DNA from: Candidatus Bipolaricaulota bacterium
GTDB lineage: Bacteria > Bipolaricaulota > Bipolaricaulia > UBA7950 > UBA9294
Assembly: GCA_030611415.1 (NCBI GenBank)
Contig: JAUWPW010000011.1
Coordinates: 1 to 32,899, forward strand
Direction: 5' to 3'
DNA: 32,899 nt
Position numbers and translations under genes: made by a program. The notes below the pieces were generated by a model that saw only the letters and a program-made list of their open reading frames with translations, was not told the DNA's origin and did not search any database. Positions 7,996 to 15,809 of this stretch are shown in pieces; position 1 is the stretch's first letter, and the number at the start of each line of letters is the position of its first letter.

Positions 7996-8265
7996 ATGAA
8001 AAAGCGAGCACATATCCTTGCGTCTGGCCGGGTTCAAGGTGTTTGTTTCCGCATGTACACGTGCGACAAAGCATTGTCCCTTGATCTGAAGGGTTGGGTA
8101 CGCAACCTTCACGATGGACGTGTTGAAATAGTTGCTGAAGGTGAAGGGGAAAAGATTGCTTTATTTCTTGATTTGATACGTACAGGTCCATCATCGGCAC
8201 AAGTGACAGACTTGCAAGTTGACTGGCCAGCCCTACAAGGGGAGGAGCGGTTTACCGTTCGTTAG
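7996..8265 (+). CDS. acyP: Acylphosphatase
   Basis: Small enzyme that hydrolyses the carboxyl-phosphate bond of acylphosphates such as 1,3-bisphosphoglycerate. The 89-residue protein has both family signatures: GRVQGVCFR, whose arginine binds phosphate, and [17 protein letters not shown], whose asparagine orients the water. AGAGGA lies a few bases before the ATG. It is probably co-transcribed with rarA. It lacks the C-terminal G-R-F/Y ending common in the family and finishes ERFTVR, which is a near equivalent. Confidence 0.93.
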   Translation: MKKRAHILASGRVQGVCFRMYTCDKALSLDLKGWVRNLHDGRVEIVAEGEGEKIALFLDLIRTGPSSAQVTDLQVDWPALQGEERFTVR

Positions 8266-8297
8266 CGATCTTAGTGCCTTGAGTGAGTGAAACGAAC

Positions 8298-8330
8298 GGG
8301 CGAGAAAGAGCTTGCCCTCTCGCGAGAGAA
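8298..8330. repeat. Intergenic GCGAGA-type palindrome
   Basis: The gap between two convergent genes (8266-8368) contains GGGCGAG and CTTGCCC around a six-base loop (8298-8317). This is followed directly by the 12-base palindrome CTCTCGCGAGAG (8317-8328). No T tract follows, so it is not a classic terminator. Related sequence occurs at 16941-16965 and 27321-27376. Confidence 0.6.
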
Positions 8331-8368
8331 ACGAGATCTAGCTTCCCTGGCAACAAGGTGAGAGAGTG

Positions 8369-10020
8369 TTAGCCGTCGGTTGTGTGCTTCTTGTACAGGT
8401 AGCGCTTGATGTCAAGTTTCACGCTTTTCTCGAATGGTTGATCTGTTAAGGCAATAAGGTCCCTATTCTTGATCCGCTTAAACATGGCCAGGTTTTCGCT
8501 TCTTTCTCTGATCTGTTTCCAAATATGATCGATTGCATCGTCAGATTCAGTGACCCCTAGTTCGTTAAGTGTTGGCCAATTTGGGTAGACCATAGCCGCA
8601 ACGGCAGGCGCACCCTGACGCTCTCCTTCGTAGATCATTATCTCTTCAATTGCAGGGATGGTTGAAAGTTCCCACTCGACTTCCTCAGGATACACATTCT
8701 TGCCGGTTTCAAGGACAATTACGTTCTTTGCCCGACCAGAGATAAGGATCCTATTATTGCTGACAAGGCTGCCCAAATCACCTGTGTGAAACCATCCATC
8801 CTCGCTGATGACTTCCCTGGTTGCCTCGGGATTCTTGTAGTAACCGGTCATTATGTTTGGCCCACGGGCGATGATCTCCCCAACGCCATTCTTATCTGGG
8901 TGATCAATTCGAAGCTCCACTCCTTCAATAGCGGCCATTCCAGGCTCACTAGGAAACTGCTCGCACATGCTAAGCACGGGAGAGGTTTCAGTGAGTCCAT
9001 AACCTTCTAACATCCCGATTCCCATTCGACGGAGACCTTTTGCCACTTTGTTATTGAGGGGCGCCCCTCCAGAAACGAGAAACCGGAAATTCTTGCCGAA
9101 CAGCTTCCGTGTTAACAGTTTTCCCATTAGCGTGGGGGAAAGACGATTGATCGTTCTCTTTATCAGGCTTTTCTCAATTGAACTGGATATTTTTCCGTAG
9201 AGTACGTGGTATAGCTTGGGAACGCCCAGTAGCATCGTTGCCTTGCTTTCAGCATTACCTGAGTAAGGTTGTGATCGACAGGAGCGTAGGTTGTTGTTGC
9301 CCCTGAAATCACACAAGTAAGTAGCGTAACTGTCAATCCGTAGATGTGGTACCAGGGAACGATGGAAAGGAAGTTATCTTGCGTGGAAAGGTCAACGATC
9401 TTACAACAGGCAAGGGCATTGGAAGTGATGTTGGCATGAGTAAGCATTGCCCCTTTAGCATTGCCGGTTGTCCCAGACGTATACATAAGGATTGCAAGGT
9501 CACCTGGGCTGGTGTCCACAAGGGAAAGAGGTTTCTTGTTAAGCAGTAAAGCATCGAGGAATAGCGTGTCTTCTGTTGTAGGACGATCCATGGAGATAAG
9601 GAACAGATCAGTGACGAAATCTTGCTTGGTTGCCTCCAGCTTGGCAAGCTTTTCTCCCGAGACAATAACCCCTTTGACGCCGGCCTCGGTCAAGATTCGT
9701 TCGATTTCTGCCTGTTGCAGTTCGGGGTCTAGTGGGACTACGGTGGCTCCACAGTGTAGGATGGCGAAAAAAGTGGTTGCCCATGCAGCTCGCGGTCTAG
9801 AGATGAGAGCGATCTTGTCTCCTTTCTCGACACCTAATTCGGTGAGGGCACTAGCTAAGCGAGCAACTCTCTCGCCCAATCGACCATAGGAGATCTCGTT
9901 TAGAATCAGACGAATGCCGCGACTATGTTTGCGCTCCTTAGGGATCAACATACGCAAGGCCACGTCGTCCCGATAGGAGGTAACAGCCTGTTGAAACAGT
10001 TCATTAATTGTTGGATACAT
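8369..10020 (-). pseudogene. AMP-dependent acyl-CoA synthetase, split by a single frameshift
   Basis: Adenylate-forming enzyme that would activate a fatty or other carboxylic acid to acyl-CoA. The N-terminal part (10020 down to about 9244) has MYTSGTTGNAKGAMLTH. The C-terminal part (about 9244 down to 8369) has EGYGLTETSPV, GWFHTGDLGSL, LISGRAKNVIVLETGKNVYPEEVE and the late KLDIKRY with a probable catalytic lysine. The two parts are in different frames and join near 9241-9249, where adding one base would give one continuous protein of about 550 residues, normal for the family. The start at 10020 is preferred because AAGGA precedes it. It is 61 bases downstream of xseB. This may be a recent mutation or a sequencing or assembly error; all motifs are preserved, favouring a recent or artefactual cause. 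Confidence 0.85.
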
Positions 10021-10081
10021 GATTACCGTCCTTATCATATCTTACGGGCTTTTTCATAATGAATACGATTATAGGGAGGAA

Positions 10082-10297
10082 CTAAGACAGGTCAAACTTT
10101 TCGAGCACGAAAACTCCTTCGGCGTTTTCGATCACTTTGTTGATGTGTAGTTTTGCGTGATCTAGGTCGGTTTTTATCTTTGTGGCAAGGGTAATTCCCT
10201 GTTCAAACAAGCGAAGTGCCTCTTCTAGTGGGAGATCGTTTTTCTCTAGTTGCTTAGTGATCCCTTCCAGTTTTGTCAAAGCCTCGTTGATTCTCAA
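10082..10297 (-). CDS. xseB: Exodeoxyribonuclease VII small subunit
   Basis: Partner of XseA in the nuclease that degrades single-stranded DNA to oligonucleotides. The 71-residue protein has the family pattern ALTKLEGITKQLEKNDLPLEEALRLFEQGI. It starts with TTG, overlapping the xseA stop in TTGA. The choice of start is supported by AGGAGGTGAT (minus strand, 10304-10313), an almost perfect complement to the 16S rRNA tail, about seven bases upstream. Tight overlap suggests translational coupling for complex assembly. Confidence 0.93.
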   Translation of the reverse strand: MRINEALTKLEGITKQLEKNDLPLEEALRLFEQGITLATKIKTDLDHAKLHINKVIENAEGVFVLEKFDLS

Positions 10298-11517
10298 CTA
10301 TCTATCACCTCCTCTACTTGTGAGAGGATTTTACCCTTTAGTAGGTGAGTTTCGATCTGTTGCCCTTGTGCTAGACACGCAGAGTTTCGGAGAGAGGTGG
10401 TGCTACCGGCCAGGAAGGTTAGGGAATAGCCACGCTGAAGCGGTAGTCCGGGGTCAGAGAGTCGTAGTAGCCCTGTCAGTCTTTCTTGTCGCTGTTTTTG
10501 CCTCTTCCATGACTCTTTTGTCAGGCGCAAGAGTTTGGCAAGAAGCATGTCTAGGCGCTGGCTTAGTGTCTCCATTTGTCTGCTTGGCAGGCGAAAAATG
10601 TACTGTTTGAGCTCTGTCTCTAAACCTCTTTCTTTCTGTTCAATAAGGGAAGTCATTCGCTTACCTAGCATATCCACAAGGGTAGTTAGCGTAGAGGTAA
10701 CCTCTGTGTGATCTGGCACCGCGAGTTCTGCGGCAGCCGACGGTGTAGGGGCGCGTAGATCCGCGACAAAATCGGCTATTGTGAAATCAATCTCATGACC
10801 AATGGCTGACACAACTGGGATAGAACAGGCGAAGATGGCTCTAGCTAGTTGCTCGTCATTAAATGCAGCTAAATCTTCTAGGGATCCACCGCCCCGGCTG
10901 ATGATCAACAGATCGAGTGGAGTCTTATCATGGCTAAAGCGTTCAGCAAGCGCGACAGATGAGACAAGCTCATAAGCCGCTGCTTCCCCCTGAACCAAAG
11001 CAGGAAACATGTAGACCTGTATTGCGGGCCAGCGCCGGGAGAAGACAGACAGGATATCACGGATTGCTGCACCGCTAGGTGAAGTAACAACACCAATCCG
11101 CTGGGGGTAATGTGGAAGTGGTTTCTTATGACCTTTGTCAAATAGTCCTTCCTTATTCAGGTTTTCTTTTAGCTGCTGGAAAGCTAACTGTAGTGAACCT
11201 AAGCCGGCCGGTTGAATAAGAGCGACGATAAACTGGTAGCGGCCACGTGGCTCGTAAATCGTCAGTCGTCCGTAGGCAAGGACCTGCTTTCCGTTATCGA
11301 GTCTCAGAGAAGAGAGCGTAGAGCTGCCCTTGAATCGAACAGCAGCGATCTCAGATGTGGCATCTTTGATCGTGAAATAGGTGTGCCCAGATGGAGCAAG
11401 GGTGAGATTGGAGATTTCTCCCTTTAGCCAAAGGGCACCGATCTCGCTCTCCAGGATTCGACGAGCTTCTTTGTTCAGCTCCGATACACTGTAGATACGT
11501 TGCTTCGGCATTGTCAT
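10294..11517 (-). CDS. xseA: Exodeoxyribonuclease VII large subunit
   Basis: Catalytic subunit of exonuclease VII. The N-terminal OB-fold is visible in YSVSELNKEARRILESEIGALWLKGEISN and GHTYFTIKD. The central domain has IGVVTSPSGAAIRDIL, LLIISRGGGSLEDLAAFNDE and PVVSAIGHEIDFTIADFVADLRAPTPSAAAE. A coiled-coil-prone C-terminal region follows. The longest possible frame begins at 11670 but would overlap rnpA on the other strand and add residues unlike the family. The ATG at 11517 or 11511 gives about 407 residues, a normal size. There is no Shine-Dalgarno sequence at this start, and a promoter ends six bases before the ATG, so the transcript may be leaderless. Confidence 0.93.
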   Translation of the reverse strand: MTMPKQRIYSVSELNKEARRILESEIGALWLKGEISNLTLAPSGHTYFTIKDATSEIAAVRFKGSSTLSSLRLDNGKQVLAYGRLTIYEPRGRYQFIVALIQPAGLGSLQLAFQQLKENLNKEGLFDKGHKKPLPHYPQRIGVVTSPSGAAIRDILSVFSRRWPAIQVYMFPALVQGEAAAYELVSSVALAERFSHDKTPLDLLIISRGGGSLEDLAAFNDEQLARAIFACSIPVVSAIGHEIDFTIADFVADLRAPTPSAAAELAVPDHTEVTSTLTTLVDMLGKRMTSLIEQKERGLETELKQYIFRLPSRQMETLSQRLDMLLAKLLRLTKESWKRQKQRQERLTGLLRLSDPGLPLQRGYSLTFLAGSTTSLRNSACLAQGQQIETHLLKGKILSQVEEVIDS

Positions 11518-11522
11518 CAGTA

Positions 11523-11551
11523 AGTGTATCGTCAGCGTAAGGGAAAGTGAA
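11523..11551 (-). promoter_or_regulatory. Candidate promoter of xseA, possibly leaderless
   Basis: On the minus strand TTCACT (11546-11551) and TACACT (11523-11528) are 17 bases apart. The A of the xseA ATG at 11517 is the sixth base after the -10 box, which is where transcription would normally begin. Confidence 0.45.
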
Positions 11552-11568
11552 GGGGGGTTTAGGGAGCC

Positions 11569-11597
11569 TTGAAAAAACCCGTAGCTATTGCTATATT
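11569..11597 (+). promoter_or_regulatory. Candidate promoter of the rnpA-greA-lysS operon
   Basis: TTGAAA (11569-11574) and TATATT (11592-11597) are 17 bases apart. The rnpA ATG begins nine bases after the -10 box, leaving a leader of zero to a few bases. Confidence 0.55.
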
Positions 11598-11605
11598 TGC
11601 ATTCT

Positions 11606-11971
11606 ATGCAGGTGGAAAGGGGTGATCGATTTCCCGCTACTAGAAGGCTCAAAAGAAGGGAAGATTTCAACCGGGTATACCGTAGCGGTATAGCATGGAA
11701 AGGAGACTACTTCTCCCTTTATCTTCTCTCGAGTGGATACCTTGGCCGAATGGGGATCGTAATGACACGGAGATGGGGAAACGCAGTGGAGAGAAACAGG
11801 ATGAAGCGCATTCTCCGGGAGATATTTCGTCGACATCAGTTGCTTTTTGGTGAGACAGATATGATCGTACAACCGCAGAAAACGTGCAAAGGGAAATCTC
11901 TAGGTGAGATTGAGCGACATCTAATTGAGGAATTCAAGGTGGCCAGTAGGCTGGAGGAGACAAATGGTTAG
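11606..11971 (+). CDS. rnpA: Ribonuclease P protein component
   Basis: Basic protein subunit that helps the RNase P RNA cleave tRNA 5' leaders. The diagnostic region is RLKRREDFNRVYRSG near the N-terminus and the RNR motif in RRWGNAVERNRMKRILREIFR near residue 60. The length from 11606 is about 121 residues. In most bacteria rpmH lies just upstream; here the upstream gene is xseA on the other strand and no rpmH is present in the 88 intervening bases. Start choice is uncertain because no Shine-Dalgarno sequence is seen; TTG at 11588 is an alternative but lies in the promoter. Its end overlaps greA by eight bases. Confidence 0.9.
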   Translation: MQVERGDRFPATRRLKRREDFNRVYRSGIAWKGDYFSLYLLSSGYLGRMGIVMTRRWGNAVERNRMKRILREIFRRHQLLFGETDMIVQPQKTCKGKSLGEIERHLIEEFKVASRLEETNG

Positions 11972-12449
11972 TGAGACGATTTTCCTTACTGAGGAAGGAT
12001 ACAAACGCATGCAGCAAGAGTTGGAACAAGCAAATCAGACACTGTATGAGGAACTTCCACAGAAATTGAAGCACTCAAAGCTAAGCGGGGGAGATCTTCG
12101 GGAGAATAAGGAATACATATACCTGCAGAGCGAGCAGCAATATTATGAGCGTGAAGTGCGGCGTCTTACCGGGGTTCTGGAAGCAGCAGAGATTATTCCA
12201 GAGGATGAGATATCAGGGGAAGAAATAGTGATTGGCTCTAGTTTCATCCTGCAGGATTTGGGTTCTGTCGAAAGCGGGTCATTTACGTTGGTAAGTACGG
12301 CCGAGGTTGACCTGGAAAAGGGAAGGATTTCCGTTGCTTCACCGGTGGGTGGTGCTTTGCTGGGCCGACGGAAGGGGGATGAACTCTCTGTAGAACTTCC
12401 AGGTGGCGCCGTCCGGTTTGTAGTTCTGGCGATCAAAAAGGAGCGATGA
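11964..12449 (+). CDS. greA: GreA/GreB-family transcription elongation factor
   Basis: Binds the RNA polymerase secondary channel and stimulates cleavage of backtracked RNA. The N-terminal coiled coil includes LTEEGYKRMQQELEQ and the loop GGDLRENKEYIYLQSEQQYYE, where the two acidic tip residues of GreA (D and E of DLxEN) are retained. The C-terminal FKBP-like domain ends ASPVGGALLGRRKGDELSVELPGG. The length is 161 residues. GGAGGAGA lies a few bases before the ATG. The coiled-coil sequence is divergent from the usual DLSENAEY pattern, so a Gre-like paralogue cannot be excluded. It overlaps rnpA by eight bases and lysS by four. Confidence 0.88.
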   Translation: MVSETIFLTEEGYKRMQQELEQANQTLYEELPQKLKHSKLSGGDLRENKEYIYLQSEQQYYEREVRRLTGVLEAAEIIPEDEISGEEIVIGSSFILQDLGSVESGSFTLVSTAEVDLEKGRISVASPVGGALLGRRKGDELSVELPGGAVRFVVLAIKKER

Positions 12450-13915
12450 GCGAATCATTGGTGCAGGCAAAGCTGGATAAACTTCGCGCTTTGCGACGCC
12501 AAGGGACTAATCCTTATCCGGCACGTGTTGCTCGCACACATACTATTGGAGAGGTTACTGCCCGCTTTTCTGTGCTTGTGCCGGAAGAAAGAAGTGGCAA
12601 ACAGGTGACGATTGCCGGTCGTGTGGTTGCGTTTCGACGAATGGGGAAGGCTTCATTCTTCGATCTGAGGGATGGGACAGGAGAGATACAGGTATATGTA
12701 ACCCTGGACGCCTTGGAAGTGATAGGCTATCAGAGCTTGTGTGACAACGATATCGGGGATTTCCTCCAAGTATGTGGGGAAGTTTTTCGTACTAAGAGGG
12801 GAGAGCTCACGATTGATGTCGCGAATTGGGTTCTTCTAGCCAAATCCCTTCGCCCACTTCCCGAAAAATGGCATGGCCTAAAGAATGTGGAGTTACGTTA
12901 TCGTCATCGTTCCCTTGACTTGATTGCTAATGAACGGGTACGTGATACGTTTGTCCGCCGCTCACGTATGGTTGCCGGAATGCGTCGCTTCTTGGATGAG
13001 CGTGGGTTTGTTGAAGTAGAAACACCAATGATGCAACCGATGGCTGGTGGAGCTACAGCGCGGCCATTTATTACTCATCACAACACGCTTGACATTGATT
13101 TGTATCTACGTATTGCTCCCGAGCTCTATTTGAAACGACTTGTAATTGGAGGATTCGAACGGGTATATGAGCTGGGAAAGAGTTTTCGTAATGAAGGTGT
13201 TTCTACCGAGCATAACCCTGAGTTTACTACCCTAGAGATCTATGAAGCGTATAGTGACTATGAAGGAATGATGTCTCTAGCCGAAGAGCTGATACAACGA
13301 AGCGCCATGGATGCAATTGGCTCCCTCAAGATTCATTATCAGGGACAACAGATCAGCCTTAAGTCTCCCTGGCGACGGCTAGACCTGGAGGAAGCAGTTG
13401 AAGACGCATCTGGGATTCCCGTAGCCAATCGATCTGCTGAAGAGATTCTATCGGATGCAACACTGGCAGGAATTGATCTTCCCGTGTTGCCACGTGGGAA
13501 ATTGATCGATCAGTTGTTTGAAAGATTTGTCGAGCCAGGGCTGATCCAGCCAACGATTATCAAGGATTACCCGGTAGATACCTCTCCACTTGCTAAGAAA
13601 AAACCCGGCATGAAAGGAGTAGTAGAGCGATTTGAGCTTTTTATTGGTGGAATGGAACTGGCTAATGCTTTTACTGAATTGAATGATCCAATTGATCAGC
13701 GGTGCCGGTTTGAGGAACAGGAAGGTTGGAGAAGAGATGGAGATGACGAGGCACAGCAGATTGATGAGGATTTTCTGTTCGCCTTAGAACATGGAATGCC
13801 TCCGACTGGTGGGATTGGGTTTGGGATCGATCGATTGGCAATGTTGTTGACTGATTGTTCGTCCATCCGTGACGTAATTCTTTTTCCAACTCTAAGGACA
13901 AAGGAAAGGCGATGA
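12446..13915 (+). CDS. lysS: Lysine-tRNA ligase, class II
   Basis: Charges tRNA-Lys. The N-terminal OB-fold (about residues 50-150) shows VTIAGRVVAFRRMGKASFFDLRDGTGEIQVY. The catalytic core shows VETPMMQPMAGGATARPF, motif 2 in FRNEGVSTEHNPEFT and motif 3 in GIGFGIDRLAMLLTD with SIRDVILFPTLR at the end. The length of 489 residues is typical. The ATG overlaps the greA stop (ATGA), and its own stop overlaps the following PAP2 gene in the same way. Two tRNA-Lys genes lie 6 kb away. Confidence 0.97.
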   Translation: MSESLVQAKLDKLRALRRQGTNPYPARVARTHTIGEVTARFSVLVPEERSGKQVTIAGRVVAFRRMGKASFFDLRDGTGEIQVYVTLDALEVIGYQSLCDNDIGDFLQVCGEVFRTKRGELTIDVANWVLLAKSLRPLPEKWHGLKNVELRYRHRSLDLIANERVRDTFVRRSRMVAGMRRFLDERGFVEVETPMMQPMAGGATARPFITHHNTLDIDLYLRIAPELYLKRLVIGGFERVYELGKSFRNEGVSTEHNPEFTTLEIYEAYSDYEGMMSLAEELIQRSAMDAIGSLKIHYQGQQISLKSPWRRLDLEEAVEDASGIPVANRSAEEILSDATLAGIDLPVLPRGKLIDQLFERFVEPGLIQPTIIKDYPVDTSPLAKKKPGMKGVVERFELFIGGMELANAFTELNDPIDQRCRFEEQEGWRRDGDDEAQQIDEDFLFALEHGMPPTGGIGFGIDRLAMLLTDCSSIRDVILFPTLRTKERR

Positions 13916-14484
13916 TAAGCGCGTGGACTCGTGTAGCTAATCGATTTGATGGTGTCATTAATGGGCTCTTGCGCTGGGACGTAGAAGCGCTGTATGCAGT
14001 TAGTGAGAATACGCGGCTGAGGTGCGTCGCGCGTTTACTTGTTGGTGCAACTTACCTTGGCGATGGTTATCTATGGGGCGTACTAGCCCTGGGATTGATC
14101 CTGTTTGGCGAGCCAGTAGATAGGAGCTACGTACTAATAGGGGGTGGAATATCCATTATTAATATTGCCATCTTCCGTTTGTTCAAGTTGTTGTTTGCTC
14201 GACCTCGTCCAGTGTTTGTTACATTTGGCTTACGTTCGCGATTCATGGATAGGTATTCGTTTCCTTCCGGTCATGCCACTACATCCTTTGGCCTTGCCTT
14301 GGTGATTTCTCATTGCTATCCTTTACTTGCGGTGCAAGTTGTCGTTTACCTTGCTGCTGGAACAATTGCTCTGTCCCGCATTTACATGAAGGAACACTAT
14401 CCTTTGGACGTCATTTGTGGAGCACTTCTTGGTATTTGCACTTCCGCGAGCCTTCTTCCCGTTTTCGAGCGGCTGCTTTTTTGA
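13912..14484 (+). CDS. PAP2-family membrane phosphatase
   Basis: Integral membrane acid phosphatase of the type 2 phosphatidic acid phosphatase superfamily. The three signature motifs are present: KLLFARPRP (KX6RP), PSGH in YSFPSGHATTSF, and SRIYMKEHYPLDV (SRX5H). Several hydrophobic segments surround them, for example LWGVLALGLILF and LLAVQVVVYLAAGTIAL. The substrate could be undecaprenyl pyrophosphate, phosphatidylglycerophosphate or another lipid phosphate; sequence alone does not decide. At 190 residues it is a standard small family member. It is translationally coupled to lysS by ATGA. Confidence 0.85.
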   Translation: MISAWTRVANRFDGVINGLLRWDVEALYAVSENTRLRCVARLLVGATYLGDGYLWGVLALGLILFGEPVDRSYVLIGGGISIINIAIFRLFKLLFARPRPVFVTFGLRSRFMDRYSFPSGHATTSFGLALVISHCYPLLAVQVVVYLAAGTIALSRIYMKEHYPLDVICGALLGICTSASLLPVFERLLF

Positions 14485-14549
14485 CACGGTCTCCCTGTAG
14501 TCCTAAAATATGGAGTATTGAGTGATAAGGCTAATCTGGAGGGGGAGGA

Positions 14550-15779
14550 ATGAAGAAGTATATCTCTAAACGTGCAATAGCTACGAAACGCTCTGCGATC
14601 CGTGAGTTGCTTAAGCTAACCGAAGAACCAGATATTATTTCGTTTGCTGGTGGGTTTCCATCTCCGGAGACATTTCCGCATGACGAGTTGGCGGAGATTG
14701 CCGCCGATGAGTTACGCGAGAACTACGAGAACGTTCTTCAGTATGGCTTAACGGAAGGAAGTCTGACACTGCGCCGCGCAGTTGTTGAGTGGCTGCAACC
14801 ACTTGGACTACGGTTGAGTGTTGATCAGATTCTGGTGACTACCGCTTCTCAACAGGGACTGGATCTAGTATCTAAGGCCTTTCTAGACCCGGGTGATGTC
14901 ATATTTTGTGAAGCGCCAACCTATCTAGCGGCACTTCAAGCGTTCAGCTCATTTCAAGCCGAAACAATAGGAATCTCGATGGATGAAGATGGGATGAACC
15001 TTGATATCCTTGAAGAGAGGATTGCAATAGCCAGACAAGGTGGCAAAACCCTGAAAGCAATCTATGTGATCCCTGACTTCCAGAATCCGACCGGAATCAC
15101 AATGTCGCTTGAGAAACGCAGGCACTTGCTTGAGATTGCTCGGCGAGAGGAGCTATTAGTTATTGAAGATAACCCATATGGCCAACTGCGTTTTGCTGGA
15201 GAAATGATCCCAGCTCTCTGGAGTCTAGATACGGATAGTCGTGTGATCACGTTGATGACCTTTTCTAAGGTGTTATCTGCTGGGCTGCGGCTCGCTGTGT
15301 TGTTTACTTCCGATAGTGACTTGATGGATGTTCTTGTACGAATGAAGCAGGCAAGTGATTTATGCACCTCTAAGCTGACGCAGCACATGGCAGCGCGTTA
15401 TATCAAGGAGTACGGGATGGATGAGCACCTAAAAATGGTTCGCACATGTTACCGAAAGAAGCGCGACATGATGATTGCGGCTTTGGAGCGGCACATGCCA
15501 CAGAATGAAGGGATTACTTGGACTCATCCAGATGGCGGCTTGTTTCTATGGGTACGTTTGCCTGACGAGATTGACACAGGGAAGATGTTTCCACGCGCAA
15601 TTGAGAACAAGGTGGCCTATGTGGTCGGTACTGACTTCTACCCCAATGGAGGGGGAGAGAATACAATGCGCCTTTCGTTCTCGTTGAACAGCGAAGCAAA
15701 GATCGATGAGGGAATCAAGCGCCTTGCGAAGGTTGTGCGCGAGGAACTTGCTGCTAAGCGAGTGGGGGTTGGTGTGTAA
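14550..15779 (+). CDS. PLP-dependent aminotransferase, class I/II (LysN/2-aminoadipate type)
   Basis: Cytoplasmic transaminase. The N-terminus ISKRAIATKRSAIRELLKLTEEPDIISFAGG resembles the LysN/MocR-related subgroup, which acts on 2-aminoadipate, aromatic or branched-chain amino acids. PLP-site features are QQGLDLVSKAFLDPGD, IPDFQNPTGITMS, EDNPYGQLRF and the Schiff-base lysine in TFSKVLSAGLRLA. A conserved arginine appears late, in NTMRLSFS. The length is 409 residues. A purine-rich GGAGGGGGAGGA just before ATG is a strong ribosome binding site. The 65 bases before it hold no clear promoter. The exact substrate is not determined. Confidence 0.88.
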   Translation: MKKYISKRAIATKRSAIRELLKLTEEPDIISFAGGFPSPETFPHDELAEIAADELRENYENVLQYGLTEGSLTLRRAVVEWLQPLGLRLSVDQILVTTASQQGLDLVSKAFLDPGDVIFCEAPTYLAALQAFSSFQAETIGISMDEDGMNLDILEERIAIARQGGKTLKAIYVIPDFQNPTGITMSLEKRRHLLEIARREELLVIEDNPYGQLRFAGEMIPALWSLDTDSRVITLMTFSKVLSAGLRLAVLFTSDSDLMDVLVRMKQASDLCTSKLTQHMAARYIKEYGMDEHLKMVRTCYRKKRDMMIAALERHMPQNEGITWTHPDGGLFLWVRLPDEIDTGKMFPRAIENKVAYVVGTDFYPNGGGENTMRLSFSLNSEAKIDEGIKRLAKVVREELAAKRVGVGV

Positions 15780-15809
15780 GGAAAAGTCTTCTAATAAGGG
15801 AACCTTGCA

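Noticed and set aside
8298-8328. Rho-independent terminator between the acylphosphatase and synthetase genes.
   Set aside because: A stem is present but no T run follows on either strand.
11518-11670. Longer xseA reading frame starting at 11670.
   Set aside because: It overlaps rnpA on the other strand and the added residues do not fit the XseA family; the ATG at 11517 or 11511 gives the normal N-terminus.
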